This document shows positions 46,977 through 59,050 of a stretch of 64,000 nucleotides of DNA, one piece after another (position 1 is the stretch's first letter; every line of letters starts with the position of its first letter). Source of the DNA: Melanocharis versteri (lineage: Eukaryota; Chordata; Aves; Passeriformes; Melanocharitidae); contig VZTG01010081.1 in the NCBI GenBank assembly GCA_013397845.1, forward strand, positions 695,522-759,521. Reading direction: 5' to 3'. The notes under the pieces were generated by a model. It was not told the DNA's origin and made no database searches. It saw nothing but the letters and a program-made list of their open reading frames with translations. Both the position numbers and the translations under genes were made by a program.

Positions 46977-48581
46977 TTTATTTAACATCAGTATACAGAG
47001 GACAACCCCAGCAAGTTATTTTGTAATGTCAAGTATTTAGTAAAGTTCTTCAGCTGTAACAGTGACAATAGAACAGCTAAAAATAAGCAGTATGAAACAA
47101 ACATGATCTTCTTAAAATTATAAATATACCAACAATACTTCTTAAAGCTTAATTATTGCAACAGTTAAATTAACAATAGTTCATGTTAGAAAGGCTCTAT
47201 GAAATTTATTCAAGTTGTCAAGAAATTAGATGGAAGTGTAAAAAGGAAATACATATGAATTTTACTTTTGATTTTCACTAAAGGTAGTCAATACAATTTT
47301 GTACAGTATCACCTAACATGTCAATCTTTAACAAACTCCAGTATACAGAATCATAAAATGCAGAAAAAATAGTTTAACCTTTACATGTAAATTGACAGTA
47401 AATTAACTGACACAAATTTTATTATTGTAACATAAGCAGGCCAGCATTTTAAATATTAATTTAGTAGTTTTATGTTGTTAAAGGGGCAGACATACACAGT
47501 CATTCCAAGTACATACTCAAATTTTAAGAGGTGATAATTCAGAACATGGGTTTTCTAGAAAGTGTTTAGTAAAAGTCATGTTATTTCCTAATGCAGACAT
47601 CCTCATCATAAAGCCTTTACAAGGTTATGACCTCTCCTGGCTTTACTGGAGCCACTTGTCACACCTCCTCACACACGCACACACACATACCTTGCTATAA
47701 ATATCACACCAGTGTACTCTAGGTTTAATTCACCCTGATAATGCGGGTATGCCATGTGCAACTTTGCTATTGTGCACATTACAGAAAGCTTCAAATTTTA
47801 GCATGGTAACCTGAAGTCGTATAGCTGTGTTTCAGTTTAACTATAATCATCCCTGAAGTTTATACAGATACCGTATCACGTTGAAAGAAATCTATTTGAT
47901 AGTACTTAAATACCAGCAATTGAACTTCAATTGTAATGATGAAATGCTCCTTTCCACTGAGGAAGAATTAGTATGTATAGCTGCTCGTCTCACTCAAATA
48001 TAGTACATGAATGTTTAAGTACTTTCACTAAAACAGAAATCATACTAAAACATGATACTGTACTACAATTGTAGTTAACTAGAAAATCCAAGGATGTTAT
48101 AATTTAAGTCTAAGTTTTCCTGTACAGTAAGTCAAATAAATAAATTCCATGTGCATTTGTTTTACAAAGTGGTAGGATGTTTCTCTTGCTAGGTTATACA
48201 CTGCCATTTCACCTGAGGGTACTTCTGGCCAATCCTACCTTGAGCTTTCTGACACACGGAACTCATTGGCAACTTTCATTCACATAAAATGGAGTCGCTG
48301 CACAGTGAACAGTCAGTTCCAAAGTCCAACACAGAAATCACGTAAGTAGTTACTCTGACCACTGAGTTCAGAGAAAACTTATTTTGCATATCCAAGTACC
48401 ACTTCTGGGTTTTGTTGGTTGGTTTTGTTGGGGTTTTTTAATTGCTTCTGCAGATCATGTAATTCAGTTTGACGTAGCTATAAAGACAATAAAGTTTACT
48501 TTTGTTCCTTCCAAATTCTGTTTCTATGTTTTCAGATTAACCTAACAGTTCTGTAATCCCATTTAGGTTTCCCAGCAGGGC
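46977..48581 (-). other. WDR20: Possible alternative last exon and long 3' UTR of WDR20
   Basis: On the minus strand a strong pyrimidine tract and acceptor (CCCCTGTCTTTCCCAG) precede 48581. Joined to the internal donor of the last WDR20 coding exon (phase 0), it would add ALLGNLNGITELLG and a TAA at 48537-48539. About 1.55 kb on, AATAAA lies at 46977-46982. Alternative C-termini are known for WDR20 family transcripts, but I cannot confirm this peptide. Read it as a candidate only. Confidence 0.3.
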
Positions 48582-51299
48582 CTGGGAAAGACAGGGGCGA
48601 GAGATGACAGCTAATTGTCACCATGTTGAGAAGTTCATATTCTTGTTAAGGCAACCTCTTTTTCTCACCACCCTGAACCTTCTTTCACAGAAACCGGCTC
48701 ACAAAGAAAAAAAAAAAGAGTAAAAAATTGAAACTAATGAACCCTGAGCCTCATCCAACTTGTTTCTAATTGAATTTTGCCATTCAATTCACTTCACTGA
48801 CTGGGAGTTGGCAGAGCAGTTCTGGAAGTGCAATGCAAGAACAGTACATCCCGTGAGGAAGCTCAAGGTATGATTTTGTACACACTGAAGCAGTAATTTG
48901 GAAGGTTTATAAACAAACTGTCAGGAAACTGTCAGCACTGTACAGACTATCGATTATCACAGGGATCATGGCTGAAGAGACACTTCTGGATTTATTTTCC
49001 ACTCAGGGCAGCACAAGCCCAACCAGAAAAATAAACAGAACTTGTCATACACTGTCCAATTATCCAGCACGTGTTTTGATGGCTGTTGGAAATGAGAGGG
49101 AAAGGTAGCACTGGCTCAATGGAAATTACATTAGACACTGCAAGCCTCCTTCACTTTTCCATCCAATTCTTTCTTTAGGCTGGCAGTGGCATCAATTTAA
49201 TGAAGGCCTTTTGAGGCAATGATGGAAGCAGCAGCAAGATTCAGAGGCTTTCACTCTATAGAGTTGGCAGACAAAAAAGTGACAGAGCTTTAAGATCACT
49301 TAGGGAGCCATATGTCAAAGGAAGACTAGAAATAGCAACTTTAAACTCCAGAGTAATGGGACATCCTAGGATAAAGCTGGTGAAACAGAAATGATGGTAT
49401 ATAACCCAGTAAGAAAGACATCACCATGAGTGTTTTATACTTTGACAATTCTCATTAAATAAAATTAAGTGCTTTCCTATAAACAAAAAGGATGCTCATA
49501 ATGTCCTTCTGGCACAAGTATTTTCCTATCAAAGCCCTGTAAACATGCCACCAAAATTTAGTTTTTACCAGCAGAGTGAGCTCACTAGAAATGCAAGTGA
49601 AATCAGAAAAACAAATTAATTTGAAAATTTCTAAGTAAATACATCCTAAAGAATATGGCATTTACATCAGTGTGCAATATATTAATTTTGAAAGTGATAA
49701 CTTCAGCATGAAAATTACTTACCTGTAGTTAAAGTTTTCCATATTGGCCAATACATAAATCCTGATTTTTGGTACTGCATACTTTATCTCTGAAATATTT
49801 GAAATGTCATATTCCAAATCAAAGTCAATACACAAAAATATTTCAGTTATACTCAGTCTAACAAAACCCACCTCAGCCACTGAAAATAAATGTGACAGTG
49901 TAGTGTTTAATAGTATGCAAAGGAGTTTTAGAACAAAAAGAAAATGTAGCTCACAATAGCAATCTGAGGCACTGCTGTAATTAACATGTGAAGTGTACTG
50001 AGTCACAAAAGTATAACTGCTTTAATACTTTCATTTTGAGCAAGTGTTTTAAATAATTTAGTGTTTTGAGGGAGTGCTTTTTTTTTTTTAATTAATGCTG
50101 GATTTGTAGTTCTCAGGCAAAAAAATACTTTTAGGTAACACCATCCTCCCTTCTCCCGTAAAGGGGTTTTCAATTTTAAGTTTTAGATTCAACCTTTAAA
50201 TATGCATTAAGATGCAGAGCAGACACAGATTTTTATGCATACCTATGCTGTGACAAATTTGATAAGATCTCAAAAAAGCCTACATTATACAAACAATTTT
50301 AAGAAAAATTATTGAGTTTTACTTGCAAGTTTATAGCAATGAAGATGTGGTATCTAAATATATACAGTACCTCTACTTCGAAAGTCAGATTTATGAACCA
50401 AATGGTTAAAACCTAACAAACAACAGATTTTCATTTAAGTTGCTCAACATGGCAATATTCGGGTATTGCCAGATCATTTCTTTTACTTGAGGTGATAATC
50501 TACATCCCCTTCCAGAAATTTTCACAAAAATAATGGTCCTTTTTCTCAGATCAACTCTCGAAATGTTTTCATAGCTGTATTCCTTTGAACTGTTGCTGGC
50601 AGGCAGAGTTATTGTAGCACAAAGTACTTTTTAATGTAAGAATCACCACGTTTAGCTTCAGCCAAAATTTAGCTATCTATACATTGGACAGAAGAAAAAT
50701 AAAACTTTATAGGTGTTCAAGTGCGTCAACAACAAGAGTGAAAACTAGTAATAGACTAATGTAGGTTCAGCTGATGGAACAGGTGCCATCAAAAGCACGA
50801 GCTTGTAGTGGTAGAACTGCCTAACAACCCTGACAGGAACAGAACACTGAAACTACTGAGAGAAAGCTTGCAGGATTTTCCCTAACTTAAATACATAAAG
50901 CAAAACCTGGCTAAAATTAGAGTTCCTTGATAATACTGATTCACAATTCAAGAGCATAAACTACAGTCAGTACAGGGCTCACGAATCTGTGCATAAAATG
51001 GCTGATGTTTTAATAAGAAGTGGTTTCACATTAATGGCAGGCCACCACAGAAAAGTATGGAGGAATAAAACACTTTGGTTTTCATTTTTTCAGAGGCTCA
51101 CGTTTCTCATTAGACTTAGAAGCAGCAGCTTTTCCTAAGCTACTCTCATTGGGAGTGCTTATTTTGTAGAAAACATTAGGATTGTGATTATATTTTAGTG
51201 TTTGACAGGTTTTACTTCAATTTTTACATAAATAGCTTTCACCATATTGTGGTTATGCTTAAGTATAAGAACACTGATCAATAGTTTAGATGCACAGTA
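48582..51299. other. Non-coding sequence 3' of WDR20
   Basis: AT-rich sequence. If the alternative exon at 48537-48581 is real, this is the intron before it. No other feature is recognised. Confidence 0.5.
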
Positions 51300-51500
51300 T
51301 TTATTTCTTCTGCTGGAAGGCAACTATATTTAATAATTGTATCCAAGACACTTCAAATCATTCAGAAATATGGCATGCAGTATCCAAAAGTATGGCTCTG
51401 AGGATATTTTTTTACATTAAGCATAAAGAAATTTTATATTCAACATTCATTATATTTCAAGAAAACTATCTATTCAGAGTTCTAGTTCTTTGATGCAGCA
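51300..51500 (-). other. WDR20: WDR20 short 3' UTR with poly(A) signal
   Basis: On the minus strand AATAAA occupies 51300-51305, about 200 bases past the WDR20 stop codon. It would end the transcript that uses the full-length terminal exon. Confidence 0.55.
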
Positions 51501-52796
51501 TTAAGGATTAAAACTTACCACTTTACCAGGCCTTGCCCATGTGCAAATAAATCCCTCCTGACAAGCAGTGACTATACAGTCTTCAAGAAAAATTAACACA
51601 GTCAGTCTTTCATGTGCTATCTTTTTACAGATAAGAGGCTCTAACAAGGGAACATCTTCCATTCGAGGACAGAGAGGTGTTCCCAAAGTTTTAGCTGGGT
51701 CCGTTTTGGTTTTAGTAACTAGGTTCAGTTTGTCACTGCTCTTGCTAGATATATGTCCCATGCTATGGTTTCTCTTGTGATCTTTTTCATGGTGTCTTTC
51801 CTTCCGATCGTGTAGCGATAAGGTTGCAAATTTACTAACGCCAGAAGCAATGGCACCATCCATGACACTGCTTTTACTGCCAGCATTTGAGACTGCAGAG
51901 TGTGGAAGGCTGTTTGACCGTGGAAGAGGAGGGGGTACAGAGTTTCCAGGTGTTGTGATACTGTTTCCATTACTTCCTGGGTTAGTTCCACCACTTCCTG
52001 CAGGTGGACTTGTGGCATTCATGACATTTGTATGTGTCCTTGCTCTTGAGAGAGGTTGGTGGGGGAAGAGGATATCTTCTGTAAGATCCCACAAACAGAG
52101 CTGTGTGTCCTGGCCTACTGAACCAAATCTATACGTAACACTTACTGGACGACTGTCTGTAGAGTTCCTTTTGGATAGTCTAGATTGCGTGCTATTTGCT
52201 CGATCTCTGCCAAAATGAAGGTCTTGGAAATCCTCATCACTTCCGCTAAATTCCATCGGGTCACTCTCTTCTACACTAGTGGTATATGGATCAAACGCAA
52301 CGACACTGACCCACGATTTATGTCCGTGGCCTCTCGCTATAACTCGACAGTCCACAAAAGACCAAACTGTCACCAAGTCATCCTCTCCGCCTGTCACTAT
52401 GTACTTCCCATCGGGACTCCAACACACACACAGCAGTCCTCCAAAGTAGCTTTTCATTGTACCATGCAATTCCACTGAATCAAAGTTAAACACGCGAAGA
52501 AAACCATCCTGGCTCACACACGCCAAGAACTTCCCATCAGGGGAAAAGGCAAATTCATTCAGGGCACCCTCACCTACTGTCCATTTAAGCAGAGGGTTTC
52601 TTGTGGATTTACTCTTGCAAGTGTGCACTGCAAAACTCTCTCCTTGTTTAAGTAGCTGGTAGTGCGGGGCTGTGGTACCACAAGTGTGCTCCACGTTATA
52701 CAAGTACATATTGCCACTGGAATGAGCTACTAGGAAAAGGCTTTCCGAACCTGGTACCCATTTTACACAGGTTACTCGGGACTTGTCTATTAGTCT
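51501..52796 (-). CDS. WDR20: WDR20 large terminal coding exon
   Basis: The acceptor GTTTTTCACAG precedes AGACTAATAG; the open frame further upstream is intron. 431 codons plus TAA. It starts RLIDKSRVTCVKWVPG. WD-type strands include FAFSPDGKFLACVSQDGFL, VCWSPDGKYIVTGGEDDLVT, FGSVGQDTQLCLWDLTEDIL and, near the end, CIVTACQEGFICTWARPGKV. A Ser/Asn/Gly/Pro-rich loop (about residues 245-300 of the exon) and a His/Lys-rich stretch (RKERHHEKDHKRNHSMGH) interrupt the propeller. Relative to human, as I recall it, the loop has about six extra residues (GSGGTNP region). A donor (GTG|GTAAGT, exon end 51519) lies inside the last codons and could give another C-terminus. Confidence 0.96.
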   Translation of the reverse strand, partial: RLIDKSRVTCVKWVPGSESLFLVAHSSGNMYLYNVEHTCGTTAPHYQLLKQGESFAVHTCKSKSTRNPLLKWTVGEGALNEFAFSPDGKFLACVSQDGFLRVFNFDSVELHGTMKSYFGGLLCVCWSPDGKYIVTGGEDDLVTVWSFVDCRVIARGHGHKSWVSVVAFDPYTTSVEESDPMEFSGSDEDFQDLHFGRDRANSTQSRLSKRNSTDSRPVSVTYRFGSVGQDTQLCLWDLTEDILFPHQPLSRARTHTNVMNATSPPAGSGGTNPGSNGNSITTPGNSVPPPLPRSNSLPHSAVSNAGSKSSVMDGAIASGVSKFATLSLHDRKERHHEKDHKRNHSMGHISSKSSDKLNLVTKTKTDPAKTLGTPLCPRMEDVPLLEPLICKKIAHERLTVLIFLEDCIVTACQEGFICTWARPGKVVSFNP

Positions 52797-55700
52797 CTGT
52801 GAAAAACAAAGAAGATACACATCAGAAACTCTGAAAATTAAACTTTTTGTGATTAACTGTAAATCTGAGCTTTCAGGGGGATGAGGAGCAATACTTAAAG
52901 TGAACTTAACTTTCTAGACAGGAACTATATTACTGTATTTGCAAAAACTTATCAGGCAGTAAAGAGGAAATTATTTTCAGACAAAGAGCTTTCAAAGGTT
53001 ATTATTATGGTCCAGTCACATTCCACAAAGACCATACTTCAATCAAGCTTATCTGTTATGAATCTAAAGGCAGTGCTCTTTGGTTTACTTTTCCCTATGT
53101 AGGCTGAAGAGCATGAGAAGGAAAACAAGAAAACATTGAAAAAGCTAAAGGGAAAAAGGCAGTTACTCATCTGTATTATACAGCAAACAGGTTACAAATC
53201 AACAACAGTAAATTCAGGCTCTGATTTTGTCTGAAATCACAAATAAAATCCAACCTCTGAAAAAAGCTCTACCAGCTTTTACTGATTCAGAGAGCAAAGG
53301 CTGCATACACAGTGACCCTGTTATCACGTGGCTGGAAAGTCAGTAGGTAAATGCACGTGGCTGGGTGAATTCACAAGGCACCACATACTTTTCACCTTGG
53401 AATCCCCAACCTCCAATTATTTTTCTTTCAATAGCCAAGGACCTGTCAATATCCTGTTACCATTTGATTAAGCACTTTCCTTTAAAGCGAAACATTTTAA
53501 AGAGAGTTCATCATTGCAAAAGAATGCACACATATTAAACAAACATTCCTGGTCATAATGTCTTCAATGCTCTAAGAACTGAGAGGTAAAGCTTGATTCC
53601 TTTGACTACTGTAGTTCTGGTGGACTTCCACAACTTACCATGCTGGCCATGGCACCACTCAGCTGCAACTTGCAGACGAGTAATTCTTTACAAGCACATT
53701 CAAGATTTGTATTTGGCATATTGATTGTAAGCAGAAAGAGCTGAGCTATACAAAAGGCAAGAGTGCAAATATAAAGAGCCTAAGAAATACCAGAACAAGT
53801 CACAAAAGCCCTAAAAACAAAGGATAAAAAAAGAATTCCCCCAAAATTCCCCCTTGCTATGCAGTTTATCCCACACAGAAACCTCAAACTAATGGAAAAT
53901 ACATCGACTGTTGTCTATTCTGGAACTGTCACTGGAAAGCAGCACCTGGCCATTTTAGATTACACTTCCACTGCTGTCAACCTTAGTGTAAAACCAGAAA
54001 GCCTCTTTCCTGTAATTTCTCACAGTGTATTTGAGAGCTGGGAGATGTAACTAAATATGGCAAAATTCCTTCAAATGGGGTAGCTTTAAAATAATATAGT
54101 CTATGATCCTGTTGTGATATAGTCTATGATTCTGTTGTGATATTTTAACTAGATTGTTGTGTATTCACTGATATATATCATGCACGTCTCAATAATAATG
54201 ATATCAGAAACATCAGAGAGAAAGTTACCTGGCACACACCAGGAGAATATGGACAGGGAACACCAGCCCAGCTGGTTTCCTGTAGGCACCAGTATTCTCA
54301 TTGCCAATACGGCAACAAAAGCAACATTTCTTGCTCTCTACTAAAGTAGCTCAATCTGACATATGACCTCTACTCATAAGAGCACCTGCTCAACTTCTAT
54401 GCCAGAAATGGCACTTTATGTCCATAACCATGTTGGGCTACGTGATCCTAAATATTGCAGAGAAACCCTGCAAATCTGATCTTTACTTCAAGAACACTGT
54501 GAAAAATAGAAGATTACAATTTGCAACAACAGATCAGATCAGGGAGACAAGATGCAGAGAGACTTTAACCTGATGTGTACAAGTGACTACAATGCATCCC
54601 CTTCTCAAGACAAAAACTCTGAAGTTATGACTTTCAGGAGTTTTAAAAGCTTTTAACTGGGCTCACGAAGTTCTGCAGCACAACAAAGCCAGACCTGCAG
54701 TCAGTAGGAGCAGCAGATGCATTACAAGAGTGGACTAAATGCAGTATCAGCAAATCAGTGAGGGAGGTGGGATAAAGAGCTTAAATTCAGAAGAATAGTA
54801 AGTGAAGAAGCTTCACTCATCAGTCAGCAACATGAGCTAAGATTATCTTGGTCATGTTTTGAAGAACTTGAAGGGACAAAATTACAGGCACAGGCCACAA
54901 AGGACTGAAAAATCTGAGGCAATTAAAGAATATGCATTAAGGTCTTACACAGCTTTGGCAACAAAGATAAAGGACAAGTTTATTAGGAAAAAAACGCAGC
55001 TCAAGGCTTCAGTTTAAATTTCAAAAAGGATTAAAAAGTAAGATGAAAAAGCACTGGCTAGTTTGATAATAGCCAACTACCACCTGGAAACAACTGAATC
55101 GGTGAGGTATACTTGGCTGGTTTAGGGAGTAAGAAAATATCACTGGTTTAATTTTGACATAGCTGGAAGGAGTACCACTGTGGATATAGATGGTTTTATG
55201 TAGGCAGCCACAAGCTGCATAGTATCTATCATTCACCTCACCCTTTCAAGTCCCTATCATCTTCTACATCAAAATTTTTAAAAATCAGAAAATAATAAAA
55301 AAATATTAACAAGACTATGCTAGGGCTATTGCATTTTATGTTCAACATAACCTATCATAACAGGTTGATTTATTTCATGTATCATATATATTCTGATTGC
55401 TCTACCACAGCTGACAGTCAAAGCAGAGCTTTGGGCTACCTGAAGCACCAAATTACTTACAGGACAAGTGGTGAATTCTATTACCTCTAGCATGAGTGCT
55501 GGATCTGTAGAACAATGTAAACACTCATTCAGACCGCCTTATGCCTATGGTTATTCTTAAACACTGTCTAAACTCAAAATATATTCAAAACCCAATGGGC
55601 ACCTTCATCTTGAAGCAAATGTACTGGTTCAAACATCAGCGCTCACTAATGATTCTCTGAAATAGGTTTTAAATACAAGCCAGAACTTACAAACACATCT

Positions 55701-57724
55701 AGGGCAAACTTCAATACTGTAATTGACAGAATAAAAATATATAGAAGTTTTACAGCTGGTTATAACTGCAGGTAAGGTCAGTGTAGGAAACAAGAATTTG
55801 TCATTTAACTGTAGCCTACTATGTGTGTAGTTTTGGTAGCACTGAGCAAATCCTTACATAAGCCTGGTAGAAGAGAGATCACCTCATTTAAATTTCCACC
55901 AAACTGTCAAAGGGTGTATTCCCATCACACTGAAGTAATCTGGCTATAGCACAGACAAAAGGCAATACTGGCTGATGGAAGTGGCTTCAGTGCTTCCAGC
56001 ATTTGGGGAATACCACAGGAAGTATTTGGCCTGCAACACAGCTTTGCACTGTAGACACCAGACAGCAAACACCATCAAGGCCTGGAAACGTGCACTGGGC
56101 CTTTGTGTAAGTATTCCACCAGAAGCTTTTCTCAAAGGAACTACAGTTCAGCTACAGGAGTGGGAACTACTCTCTGATATAAAACCAGCTGTTTAGAGTA
56201 TGGCTGCTACCCTTCCTAATACTTACAGTACTATCGTACAAGAATAAAGACTTTTTTGGGGGTGGGGCGGGGTGGTAGGACAATGCTAAAATTAACATTT
56301 ATTTCAACTACTTATACAGAGGTTTCTACCAACAGACAAAAGATTCATTAAAAGATTCCCCAGCATTGTTTCCCACTCAACACAAGCAGAGACAGAGCAG
56401 TTGGGACAAGGCCAGGTAGGAAGAAAAACGCCCCTCTTCTGATCTACATGTAGCTACTTTTAGAAAGCTGAGGAGGAATTAGATCTAATTATAAAACATC
56501 CCCAGTGAGAACAATACTTCAATCTTCTTTGCACAGGAAGGAGCAAGGCAACACGTCTCTCTGAGGCGGGAAAGGTATACTTTGAAAGCTGAGCAAGGCT
56601 TAACTTCATCTGTAAAGTTCTAATCCAGAGGTGAAATTTCAAAAAAGAAAAGAAAAGCAAACAAACAAAAATCAACCAAGACACCTGCAAATCTCTCGAC
56701 AGAGCTGGATTAAAACAAAAAAACAACCCCCAAAAGAAAATCACCTCTCCCAGACCACCCAAATGCCCATAGCTTATCCCCTGCAGAAAATGCTGTCACA
56801 AGATGTCCCAGTTACCAGATTTCTTTCCTTATTAGCATCTGGACACTTACTCTTCTAAGAATGTCAATGCTACCAGATATTCAGAGCCAGTAGTCGTGTA
56901 ACTTGGCATTAGAGCCTCCTATAGTACTCCTTCTACCTTTCCTTACTACACAGCAGCAGAAAAAGCAGATGGAGAGTTTCCTTCTGAATATCACATGGCC
57001 AAGACCTCGTAAACTCTCAGCTTTTTCTGTGCATTCAGCTTTATATCCTACTCTTATCCAAGTAAGCCTTTAGGAATACTTGATATAGGCAGTCCCTGCT
57101 GTAATGTCCTGACTATAAAAATTTGTATTTTTAGCTTATTTAATATTTTGACTGTAATATGTTACATAGAGAGGGGCTTAAAATTTTCTTCTTCACTGGC
57201 AACCAGAAGCCTCAGAGACAACTGAATTCAGAGCACATGCAACAACATTTAGATTTGTAGACCTTATTTCCATCAGTAAACTGTCATCAACTCTAGTTAC
57301 AATATTACCCAAACTAGAAAATCCTAATTTTTTATCTTAAACCCCACAAGATGCCTCTATCTTTTCATGATGAATAACATTTTTGTGTAAGCATTCCAAG
57401 CCAATGGAGCTGAAAAACAAAGGCAGTGACTGAACAATAAGCTACACAGGCAAATGGAGTCACATCTACTGAACTTTGAAAATCCAGGAACTTCAATATC
57501 ACAGATATATTGCATGCAACAATATTAAGATTTCTACTTACTTCCTCATTAAATAATTTGCTAGTTTCTTTTTTAATAGGGTCTATAAGTTGGACCTGGC
57601 CTGCAGAGAAGCCCACTAGAAGAGACACACTTTCTGCTGTGGCTGTTAAGTGATTGAAGTCATGGCATGTAGGCTGTGTTCCTTTGTATATCCTTTTGTC
57701 TATTGGTTTACTCAAGTCCGCAGC
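51501..57724 (-). CDS. WDR20: WDR20, WD repeat protein 20 (gene span, first exon outside window)
   Basis: Gene-level entry. Two coding exons, 57542-57724 and 51501-52796, join in phase 0 and encode the C-terminal 492 residues of a protein that is 569 residues in human. The roughly 80 missing N-terminal residues belong to an exon to the right of the window. WDR20 is a WD-repeat beta-propeller that binds and activates the deubiquitinases USP12 and USP46, together with WDR48/UAF1. Sequence identity to human is very high throughout, including FGSVGQDTQLCLWDL and the C-terminal GKVVSFNP. The gene appears intact and under strong constraint, in sharp contrast to neighbouring MOK. It is convergent with MOK, as in human. 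Confidence 0.95.
52797..57541 (-). other. WDR20: WDR20 intron
   Basis: 4.7-kb intron between the two WDR20 exons, AT-rich. It holds a 23-bp tandem duplication (54094-54139) and no other feature that I recognise. Confidence 0.75.
54094..54139. repeat. 23-bp tandem duplication
   Basis: Two adjacent 23-base units (ATATAGTCTATGATCCTGTT + GTG) differ by a single C/T. A recent local duplication in the WDR20 intron. Confidence 0.9.
57542..57724 (-). CDS. WDR20: WDR20 internal coding exon
   Basis: Acceptor CTCTCTTTGCAG and donor GAGGAA|GTAAGT enclose exactly 61 codons. The translation starts AADLSKPIDKRIYKGTQPTC, continues HDFNHLTATAESVSLLVGFS and AGQVQLIDPIKKETSKLFNE, and ends in E. It is essentially identical to human WDR20 after the first exon and carries an early propeller blade. 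The larger open frame on both sides is intronic. Confidence 0.95.
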
Positions 57725-59012
57725 CTGCAAAGAGAGCAAACAGAATTCAGACAGTTTATCACAATATGTGCACATAACCACATCTATTTGAAAATAATGT
57801 TTATACTACACAACGATTTATGCAGTCACAAAATCCTACTTTGAAAAGCAGCTCTGCATTTATGAGACATCCAAGATCTTATCAAAATGTTTCTCTCTCT
57901 GTATTACGCAATACTTGTGGTTTTCACGTTTGCTACAAACTACACCTGCCCTTGCCTTTGCACCTACAGCATGTGACAAACCAATGACAACCACTCCTTA
58001 GCACGAGGGCTCCTGTGAGTCCTCAAGATACCAGAAGGTTTCTCCTGCCAGTAGAGCCATCACAGAAACAAAGTATCTTCTACTTTTCTTGTAGCATTTT
58101 CTCAGTATTGAGCACAACCAATTTTGCATTAAAAATACCATATTTGCAATCACACAATTCTTGAACTGTACGTCTATCCTTTTACAACAGGCAAACAAAT
58201 GATATTGTTCTCCATAATCACAAAAAATGATCAACCAGCTCCTAGGAGAGCATTTTCTAGGAACTGTGACTCAAGATACTGATACTTCGATTATAAAATA
58301 CATTTTACACCACTGAGCTACAAAGTAATTTGCTTCTGAAAACAGACTTCAAATATAGCTCAGACAAAGTAAGTGCTAACAAAACTGAGGAATTTCAACA
58401 TAAACAAATTAAGATGTAGCACTAAGTGTCACAAGAATCAAAAGGAATAGAAAAGCAATTTAAAATGCTCGCTCAGTTGTGTCACCCGTGTTTATCCCCA
58501 TATCACTTCTCAACAGACAACTAAATCTTTCATCATCCAGAGATTAAACCCCACACATTTAATATGCAAGATCATACATCAGGTTCAACCTTGTTTTTTA
58601 ACCTCCCTATTTACTAGGTTCAGAGTCTGTAATTAGAAAGCTGCAGATACTCAACAATATTACAGGCCTCAGATGTAGCTGTGATTTGGGGCTCGGATTC
58701 TAATTTTGATATATACTTTTTCAGTATATTTAGTCAGAGGAAATCATGCCAGCAATAAAAGAGAAAGTAAACAAGCTTCACATAAAATAGAATTGCTCCA
58801 GAGTATTAAACCTTGGAGGACAAGGTCTGAAGAGCAGCAGATCTTTGGTATCCATAGAACTACACAGAGAGCAAGTAGACCTGTCAGTAGGGAAAAATCC
58901 TAGCCAGCTACACCGGTGAGCCATTTCCAAGGCAAATTTAACTACAGGATATGCATGATAAGCATTTATACACAACAATATTAAAGTTGCACTTATGTTT
59001 TGCAGCATATAT

Positions 59013-59050
59013 TATAAACCAGTTTTATCAGGTGTAAAAACTGGTTTATA
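59013..59050. repeat. Perfect 14-bp inverted repeat (hairpin)
   Basis: TATAAACCAGTTTT at 59013-59026 is the exact reverse complement of 59037-59050, around a 10-base loop. A partial third copy (CCTGGTTAAAAAC) follows. No transposon family was identified. Confidence 0.9.

Noticed and set aside
47667..47690. CA-rich run considered as a microsatellite
   Set aside because: Too short and interrupted to call as a repeat feature.
51725..52478. Other frames on both strands inside the WDR20 exon (for example 51850-52218 +)
   Set aside because: They are shadows of the highly conserved WDR20 coding frame.
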